Part shown: positions 57,615 through 64,000 of the stretch, one piece after another
How positions within the stretch are numbered: the first letter of the stretch is position 1
Layout of the letters: every line of letters begins with the position of its first letter
Assembly (NCBI GenBank): GCA_037179515.1
Contig: JAXCGZ010007634.1
Coordinates: 1 to 64,000 of the forward strand
Origin: Halocaridina rubra
Taxonomy: Eukaryota; Arthropoda; Malacostraca; Decapoda; Atyidae
Reading direction: 5' to 3'
DNA length: 64,000 nucleotides
Position numbers and translations under genes: made by a program
The notes under the pieces: model-generated
The model's input: only the letters and a program-made list of their open reading frames with translations
The model's database searches: none
What the model was told of the DNA's origin: nothing

Positions 57615-59905
57615 GTGATTACCTAATTGTGATTACCTAATTGTGTTTACGGGAAAGAGCCCAAAGCTCGTATCTTCCCGTCTCCTGATCGGTTCCATTT
57701 TATACTTAGTGATACTTATCATACCTGTCCTTAAAACTATGGATTGAGATAGCATTAACTACCTCCTCGCTTAGCCAATTCCAATTATCAACTACTCTTA
57801 CACTGAAAAAGTATTTCCTTACATCCTGCAAAGAAGTTTTCTTACGAAGCTTCAAACTATGACCTCTAGTTCTAGAGCCAGCCATATCAAAATATCGATC
57901 CCTATCCACTCTATCATAACCATGAAGGAATTTAAAGACTGTCACCATATCCCCCCTCACTCTTCTAGCTTCGAGTGATGGTAAGTCTAATTCCCTCAGC
58001 CTCTCATCATAACTGAGATTGCGTATTTCTGGCACCAGTTTCGTGGCATGTCTTTGAACTTTTTCAAGCTTAGCTATGTGCTTTTTAAAGTGCGGATTCC
58101 AAAAGGGGGCTGCATATTCGAGTTTTGGCCTCACATAGGTTACATAAATATTTCTGAACATTTCCTTGTCCATGTGCCTGAAGGCTACCCTTACATTTGA
58201 TAAGAATGCATATGCTGCCCTTACTATGCCATTTATATGTATTTCTGGAGACAAATCTGCCAGTATGTTTACTCCTAGATCTCTCTCATTTTCTGTCTCT
58301 TGAAGTTGTACTCCAGCCACCGAGTAGTCAAACTTGGGCCTTCTTGCACTTGTACCCATTCTCATTACCTTACATTTTGAAGTATTGAATTTCATTAGCC
58401 ACTTTTCTGACCACTCATGCAGATTATTTAGATCCTCCTGAAGTTCTCTACCATTGTTTTCGTTTCCTACTTTCTTTACAATATTTGCATCATCTGCAAA
58501 CATATTCATGAATGAATTTACAGACTCTGGTAGGTCATTTACATATACAAGGAACAAAAGTGGCCCTAAAACTGAACCCTGTGGAACTCCACTACTAACT
58601 CTTCTCCATTCAGACACTGAGTGTCTTACTCTAACCCTCTGTTCCCTTCCTTCTAAGTAAGTTTTTATCCATTCCAAAACATTTCCACCTATTCTAGCCA
58701 TTGATTGCAGCTTCCTAATAAGTCTCCCATGTGGAACAGTGTCAAACGCTTTCTGGAAGTCTAGGAATATGCAATCTGCCCAGCCCTCTCTTTCCTGTAA
58801 GATTTAGCTTACCTCATCATAAAATTCTAATAAGTTTGTTACTGTTGATCTACCTTCTCTGAAGCCATGTTGCCTCACTGACAAAAAGTTGAAGGATTCC
58901 AAGTGAAGAGAGATATGTTTCCTTAGTAGTTTCTCCATAACTTTGCAAACTATGCTGGTCAAGGAAACTGGTCTATAGTTCAGAGCCGTATCCCTCCTTC
59001 CCTTTTTGAAGATAGGTATCACATTTGCTTGTTTCCAGCATCTTGGAATCTCCCCCGACTCCAGTGACTCCTTAAATATGATACTTAGTGCCACTGATAT
59101 TGTGTTTGAGCATTTTTTAAGCACATGAGGGGATATGTCATCAGGACCTGTAGCTTTATGAACATCTAAATCCATCAGCGCTTTGCATACCTCTGTGGCT
59201 GTAAGGTTGATGTTCTCTAATACCGGCCCTTGAGCTTCTATCACTGCAATCTGAGGGGGTGGGGTATTTTCTACTGTAAATACTGACTGAAACTCCTTGT
59301 TCAATTCTTTGCAGATCTCTTCATCCGTCTCAGTGATGCTTCCATCCGCTCTCTTTAGCCTTAAAACCTGTTCTTTTACCTTCAGTTTTCCTCTGATAAA
59401 GATGTGGAAAAGCTTGGGATTTTCTTTAGCCTTCCTGGTGATGTCCCTCTCATAGTCTCTCTCTGCCTCTCTTTTTTTACTTAGGTAGTCATTTCTTGCT
59501 CTTTTGTAGGTTTGCCAGGCATTTATGTTTTTTCTCCTCCTATACCTTTTCCAGCATTTGTCTCTCCACTCCTTAGCTCTTTTACACCCATTATCGAACC
59601 ATTTCTCTCTGGCATGAATTGCACCTACTTTGGTGACAGGTATGCAGCAATCTACTATCTTCCCATATTTCTCACAAAAGATGTCATACATTTCTTGTAC
59701 AGATTTGTTGTAAAATAAGGTTCTCCAGTCAATAACTACAAAAAGCTCATTCATTTTGATGTAATCTCCTTTCGGATAGTTCCTCCTCATGTCCTCAGTG
59801 CCTCTACTCTCAGGAAGAATATCTTCAATGATATACTCCATCAACAACACACAGTGGTCACTCTTTCCAATTGGTGGTTCATACTCAATATTTTCAATAT
59901 TCAGA
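57615..59905 (-). pseudogene. CR1/L2-like LINE, 5'-truncated, one stop in the reverse transcriptase
   Basis: Minus strand. It starts with the very end of an endonuclease domain (PPIGKSDHCVLL, the SDH motif, at about 59870), then a Lys/Arg-rich linker. In the reverse transcriptase, VHKATGPDDISPHVLKKC, FKKGRRDTALNYRPVSL and QHGFREGRSTVTNL come first. TAA follows at 58806-58804, and in the same frame come IFLDFQKAFDTVPHGRL (block A), SGVPQGSVLGPLLF and MFADDANIV (intact FADD). The C-terminal domain follows. It reads as one frame apart from that stop, and ends at 57706 with RYDKYH. The 3' end has two CAATTAGGTAAT units, then (CATA)n. Catalytic motifs are intact, so the nonsense codon and 5' truncation are what disable it. 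Confidence 0.9.
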
Positions 59906-60181
59906 CTTCACTCGGTCAATCACATTATTGAGTAATCTTGAGACCACCTCGACTGGCAATGCTGCAATGACACTGTAGAATTTGGTAACATCCACGGTGA
60001 TATTTTTCAAGTAAAATTGTACTTCCATGTTGGAGAACCATCCAGGAACTAAAGTCTCCTTGAAGGAAGGAGGTTTTATTGCTATAGAGTGGGCCATCCT
60101 TGGAACTTCGTCTCCAGAATCCAGCATGGCTTCTTTTCCAAAAATCTTGGGAAGTTGGCACTGTTGTTCTTGGAGGGTCAC
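59906..60181 (-). pseudogene. Gag fragment of a second Gypsy element
   Basis: Minus-strand frame of about 92 codons. IAIKPPSFKETLVPGWFSNM and TKFYSVIAALPVEVVSRLL align with HIAVKAPAFMDTCISGWF and TKFFHVLSALPPTVVERV in the gag at 49270-50085, so it is gag of a related but distinct element. It is cut off at about 59906, where the LINE begins in the same orientation. The rest of gag and all of pol are absent from the window. Confidence 0.82.
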
Positions 60182-60184
60182 TCA

Positions 60185-60194
60185 GGGGTCACCA
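60185..60194 (-). promoter_or_regulatory. Primer binding site of the second Gypsy element
   Basis: On the minus strand TGGTGACCCC, the exact complement of the last ten bases of a tRNA-Trp with CCA, located just upstream of the gag fragment. Confidence 0.78.
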
Positions 60195-60195
60195 C

Positions 60196-60530
60196 TGTAT
60201 GTAGAGGGTAGTTTGAGAGACAGCTTTGGACCCTTTACAGATTTATTGATATAAACAAGAACACAATTTTAAAAAACCCATATTTGGCATTTTTCTATTT
60301 TCAAGATTGTATTATTATTAATATTCCTTGGTCCTAAACATTGTTCTATCTTCTGTATCTATCGACCAAGCTGCACAAAATCTTATTGAAGAATAAAATG
60401 GCGGGCTTACTCATCAAAACATACACAAAATCATTTGAGACAAAAGGAAACTATACAATTTGTTACAAAGAAAATGTATATCGTACATGGGAAATATAAG
60501 TGGAATATATATTCTCTACACACACATACA
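60196..60530 (-). repeat. Probable 5' LTR of the second Gypsy element
   Basis: Lies immediately upstream (minus strand) of the primer site. On the minus strand it would end CTCTACATACA and begin TGTATGTGTGTGTAGAG, so the ends are an imperfect inverted repeat with TG...CA termini. 335 bp is close to the 374 bp of the other Gypsy LTR. The primer-site edge is well supported; the outer edge at 60530 is a guess from terminal symmetry alone, since no second LTR is present for comparison. Confidence 0.45.
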
Positions 60531-61290
60531 GACGTTTACTGTTTTGCATTGTATATCCGAAGTGCATGAATTAGCAATGTATGATGGCTCATTGCTACTG
60601 CCATATATAATTATCAGTCACTATAACAAAAGTTCTCCAAAGTAGTCCTGGTACTTACTCGAGCTATTGTTTCCTCCACTAGCTGCGGCAATAAAAATTT
60701 GCGTGAAGTTAGGATCCTCTTATGAATGTGTCAGTACTTTACTTATAACCTATTACCAACCTTGCGTATATTGCAATGTACATCAACTACCATTATAAAT
60801 AAAACTATTTTAGCAACTTTTACTAGAGGCCACAGTTCTCATTTGAGGTAAATTTCGTAGCCAGAGATGATAATGTTGACAGTGAAAATTGTCTACATTG
60901 TTGATGGCTTCAGTTACGAGCCGAGCGGTATGGCAGGAAAAAGACGAGACCTCAGACTAACTTGAACCCTCAAACGACGTACCAAAAGGGTCATTTACGT
61001 CATATTCACGTGACGAGTGGTGATGTTGTAAATAAGGCAGAAACTCAGGCGCTGTTTAGGGCGCTGGCTGAGGATTATCTGGAGAGGCAGAGTTTACATG
61101 GTTTTCTGGGAAAGGTATAGGATGCTGATTCCTCATTCTCTTGGCTTCATCAAGTAATAATGGCAGTGGTTCAAAGTTAGCTGTGACCCATAGGGTGATA
61201 TGTATGCTTCGTTCCATTGAGAGATCCAACTTATTCTCAAGATCTAGTTCTTGGACATTCCTTCAATGTCCATACTATTTGCTGAGACTT

Positions 61291-61364
61291 GGCCTCCTCA
61301 GAGTTTTCTGCTTCTTATTCTGCCGAGGGCCTCCTCAGAGTCTTCTGCTTCTTATTCTGCCGAG
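61291..61364. repeat. 37-bp tandem duplication
   Basis: Two adjacent copies from GGCCTCCTCAGAG to TTCTGCCGAG with a single T/C difference. Confidence 0.93.
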
Positions 61365-61866
61365 GATTGCATAATTTCCATGGTACATGTATTGGCATCA
61401 GTAAGGAGTTGTGAGTACTGAGTCTAGATCATTATTAATCTTGCTCACTTCCATTTTGCTGCTACTGCCTGGGTTAAAAAGTTTTGCTGTGGAAAAGGAT
61501 TTGGGATGAATATAAACACCAGAATCCCAACTAGTAGCTCCTGAATTATATTTCAATTGATATTTCAGACATTTTCTTCTCTATAGTCATTTTTGTGATG
61601 TAGCAAGAAAGGTTCCTAGTGTGGATGTCTCATCAATCCTGCTGGCTTAAGTACATCATTAGATGTGTATGAATCGCTGGTGAAGCAGTATATTATGAAT
61701 CTGAAATTGACATGAGACAAAATTCTCATCCTGATATTGCATGTAAAAAAAAAAAGCTCCAAGAAATGTATTCTTCCTCAATCTTGCTAAAAGAATAGAT
61801 TGGCTTGTGCTGGGTATATTTTAGGACTAGTTGGCTTTCGGTGCATGTACCCAAGTCAGTTCATAA

Positions 61867-61902
61867 TCTGTATTTCCAGTTTTACATCTGGAAATACAGA
61901 TG
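61867..61902. repeat. Perfect inverted repeat, 14-bp arms
   Basis: ATCTGTATTTCCAG, an 8-base spacer TTTTACAT, then CTGGAAATACAGAT. No context shows a function. Confidence 0.9.
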
Positions 61903-63337
61903 AAGATTAAAAAAATTTCATGTTGATATGATTTTTGCTTTATTTATTCCTCTATCAACTGGGAATGTATGTGGTAAGGAGGTACTTCAGTTTGGCACCT
62001 TCATTTATATGGCAATCAAAGTTTTCTTTTGAATACCCAGAAGTTTTTACAGAGTATTAATTTTCCTCTCTTTTGACTTAAGCATGTTTGAAATCTATTT
62101 ATGCATTTTTGAACAGTTTCTGATTTGTAGGTTCTGTATATGGTTACACCCAACTTTGTAAATGGCATTCTCATTGTAGGTTTTCATAATCCTCTTTAAC
62201 TGTTTGCTGAAATTCTTACTGTATTTGGATATCTCCTTTAGGTGTGTCCTATCTGATTCTGTAATCATCAGGCATCAGAGTCTGTTGCTTATGTCATTAA
62301 CTAGTTTGCTGCTTCATGTAGATGTGATAATTTGATGAGGTAGTTGACACCCAGTTGCTGTTTGATAGAGTATGTCGGTAGGTGAAAACCAGGAGGGGTT
62401 GTACATGACTAAATTGGATATTCTGCTCTGTACCTAAGTCAGTTACTGGGATTTTAAATGTAATGTTATCTATTGTTTTATTGATTCATATCAGTTTGAC
62501 CATGAAATTCAATAGGTTTCTTTTAAGCTTTTCCCACACAGTCATCCCACAGCTTATGCAAATTAAACTAATGGGGTTTTGACTATATACGAATTGAAAA
62601 TAATATATAAAAAAGATATAATTTGAAAGTGTGTGAAGCAAAACTGGAATGAGCTCAAAACGCTCAGCTTGAAATTTTTGCGCACCGAGGCAGCATGGTG
62701 CGAGAGTAAATGCGGAGAATGTTGAAACATGACATGTATACACATGCTGGTGTGGGCAACAAGTGAGTCAGTCTTTATCTTATGCCAGTCAGAGAAACAT
62801 TTTGTGTCTCCACACTTGTCGTGGTCATTGCATTCATGAATTGTGATGCATATTTTTACACTTGTATAAAATTTTAACCAAAATAGTCAAGTGCTCAGGG
62901 CAGTAATAAAAAGCCAAAAAAAGGCTAGGGATATGTTAAGTCTCTAACAATAATTCAAAATGTTAACGCAGATAAAAACAATGTCAACATCCTAATTAGC
63001 ATGGAAATATTATATTATCAGGTCTCTGGAGAGTGCTATTGTATATTCTCTCTTAGCTATAAAACTGCTATATTTATATTTTTCTACTTGGTTCTTGTTT
63101 TTTTTTTTTTTTTTTTTTCAGTGAAATATGATTAGACCTTACCTGGTGAAAGTTGTGCATGTTTATTTATTTATTTATTTTTTTTTATTGATTGTGACAC
63201 CAGGACTGGCAAATTTGATGTGATTGGTGTACTACTGTATTAAGATTAGTGTCAGAAGAATTCTTCAGTAATCAGTTAGAGGACTTAATGTGTTTGTGTT
63301 CCTCTATATAATAAATATATATATTTTTTTTTCACAG

Positions 63338-63415
63338 GGGCTACGGTGTAGTTGGGGGTACCGTGAGCGTGGTGAGTAGCAGCAGCAGTGGAGGAGTGCG
63401 AGAGCAGCGTGCAGA
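63338..63415 (+). other. 5' UTR part of the Ca2+ ATPase exon
   Basis: Follows a T-rich tract and TTTCACAG acceptor ending at 63337. The 78 bp are GC-rich, unlike the surroundings, with an AGCAGCAGCAG run, and lead to GCAGAATGG: A at -3 and G at +4 make a good initiation context. There is an upstream non-coding exon or exons, not located. Confidence 0.75.
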
Positions 63416-63575
63416 ATGGCAACAATAGATGGTCGTCCGGCGCAGTATGGCGTCACGCTCAAACAACTGCGCGAGCTTATGGAATGTCGGGGCCACGAAG
63501 GCGTGGAACGTATTCAGACAGATTTTGGAGGCACTCTTGAGATCGCCAGAAAGCTCTACTCATCAGCAACAAACG
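63416..63575 (+). CDS. PMCA: Plasma-membrane Ca2+-transporting ATPase, first coding exon
   Basis: 53 complete codons and one extra base. The N-terminus MATIDGRPAQYG, then LKQLRELMECRGHEGVERI, GGTLEIARKLYSS and finally TNG-LTGN across the splice match the cytosolic N-terminus of invertebrate plasma-membrane Ca2+ ATPases (P2B type). The usual pattern there is MAT..GRPAQYG..L.QLRELME.RG.EG, then KLYTSP.EGLSGN. These pumps expel Ca2+ from the cell at the cost of ATP and are regulated by calmodulin through a C-terminal domain far outside this window. The frame would run on to 63637, but a GTAAGA donor at 63576 and loss of similarity after it show the exon ends at 63575 in phase 1. The gene symbol rests on recognition of the family N-terminus only. 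A close paralogue is possible. Confidence 0.85.
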
Positions 63576-63977
63576 GTAAGAATGTTAATGATATCATTAT
63601 GAATTTCTTTTCTCGTTGCATGATTAAAGATACTTAAAGTAATGAAAAGCGGTTAGCTGCAGCCCATTATTTTCTGGAGTACTCTATATCTAAAATCTAA
63701 AATTAAAATAATGACTCAGAAATATGACTTTTTCTGTTAGCAGCTGTGGGATTATTCAAAGATTTACAAGTTGTTCTTTGTATTGTAACAACCTTGAATG
63801 CAATTTATATTTTCTTTTTAAAATGTCTATCTCTTTTGTTAACTCTTTGCATATATTGTATACATATATAAATCTACATCTTTTATATATTTCTTACTAT
63901 TTCTTCACTCTTCCTTTATTTTTTGAGTAGATAATATTTTTCATAATGATTAATGGAATTTTTCTTCTTTGCATTAG
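63576..63977 (+). other. Intron of the Ca2+ ATPase gene
   Basis: 402 bp, AT-rich, GTAAGA donor and TTTGCATTAG acceptor. Joining the exons across it restores a Gly codon and the LTGN that follows in the family. Confidence 0.85.
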
Positions 63978-64000
63978 GCCTGACTGGCAACGCTAGCGAT
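63978..64000 (+). CDS. PMCA: Plasma-membrane Ca2+ ATPase, second coding exon (start only)
   Basis: First 23 bases of the next exon, completing Gly and encoding LTGNASD. The family has LSGN followed by Pro, Ala or Thr and then Asp here. The exon runs out of the window, so transmembrane and catalytic domains are not visible. Confidence 0.8.

Larger units (their letters stand above)
60531..63337. other. No gene seen; upstream of, and at least partly within, the Ca2+ ATPase gene
   Basis: About 2.8 kb of mostly AT-rich sequence without a supported coding exon. Within it are a GC-richer patch at about 60900-61100 with TTACGTCA and CACGTGAC motifs, a 37-bp tandem duplication at 61291-61364, a 14-bp perfect hairpin at 61867-61902 and a T-run at 63099-63119. 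Because the exon at 63338 has a splice acceptor, the part next to it is intron. Confidence 0.55.

Noticed and set aside
61141..61374. 77-codon open frame
   Set aside because: Half of it is a 37-bp tandem duplication, and there is no splice site or similarity that would support it.
61750..62500. Possible remnant of a Penelope-like or other retroelement on the minus strand
   Set aside because: Phrases in the minus-strand translation looked faintly familiar, but I could find no catalytic motif in order.
63099..63122. Alternative splice acceptor (a T run followed by CAG)
   Set aside because: The sequence after it is AT-rich with early stops and has no coding match, whereas the acceptor at 63337 leads into a GC-rich leader and the ATPase start.
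63576..63637. Extension of the ATPase reading frame to 63637
   Set aside because: GTAAGA at 63576 is a good donor, family similarity stops there, and the exon from 63978 continues the family sequence in the right phase.

Overview
The window looks like nuclear DNA of an arthropod, most likely a decapod crustacean. It is AT-rich, has no compact bacterial-style genes, and carries long (AT)n, (GA)n and (TATG)n microsatellites, several decayed non-LTR retrotransposons, a Ty3/Gypsy element, a mariner-type transposon and, at the right edge, a spliced exon of a P-type Ca2+ ATPase. The taxon is inferred from the style of the repeats and was not searched.

1-28796 is one satellite domain. About 93 head-to-tail 272-bp monomers read on the minus strand (1-25271). 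The array then flips: four plus-strand monomers, a 1.1-kb (AT)n block, three diverged minus-strand monomers, two diverged plus-strand monomers and another (AT)n block. Each monomer holds a 70-nt tRNA-like segment with recognisable Pol III A and B boxes. Box-to-box numbering puts AGT at the anticodon, so a tRNA-Thr ancestor is likely. The monomers form a 16-mer higher-order repeat of 4352 bp; copies 1 and 2 (1-4352, 4353-8704) differ at only scattered bases. Later copies are partial mosaics. This is the most unusual part of the window.

28797-44620 is repeat-rich and largely non-coding. It has two copies of a 2.4-2.6-kb dispersed repeat (28819-31240, 38886-41470) that each end in a purine tract plus LTR-like start, a degenerate LINE (31290-32290), small tandem duplications and a second broken LINE (42495-44373).

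44712-48224 holds an RTE-type LINE with endonuclease and reverse transcriptase, followed by (AT)n and a 161-bp near-perfect palindrome. 48736-53979 is a nearly complete Gypsy retrotransposon of CsRn1 type. It has AAGT target duplications, LTRs starting TGTAGT and ending ACTACA, a tRNA-Trp primer site, gag with a CHCC finger, and pol interrupted by one amber codon. 54363-55643 is a mariner-family DD41D transposon with three nonsense codons. 56935-59905 (minus) is a CR1/L2-like LINE, with its 3' 660 bp duplicated, abutting a gag fragment, primer site and probable LTR of a second Gypsy element (59906-60530).

60531-64000 is the single-copy end. After about 2.8 kb with no gene comes an exon with 5' UTR and the first 53 codons of a plasma-membrane Ca2+ ATPase, a 402-bp GT-AG intron, and the first 23 bases of the next exon. 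Because a splice acceptor precedes that exon, at least one more 5' exon must lie upstream. Some or all of the repeats to the left may therefore sit in its first intron.

Apart from the ATPase no host gene is supported. All other coding sequence belongs to mobile elements, mostly broken.
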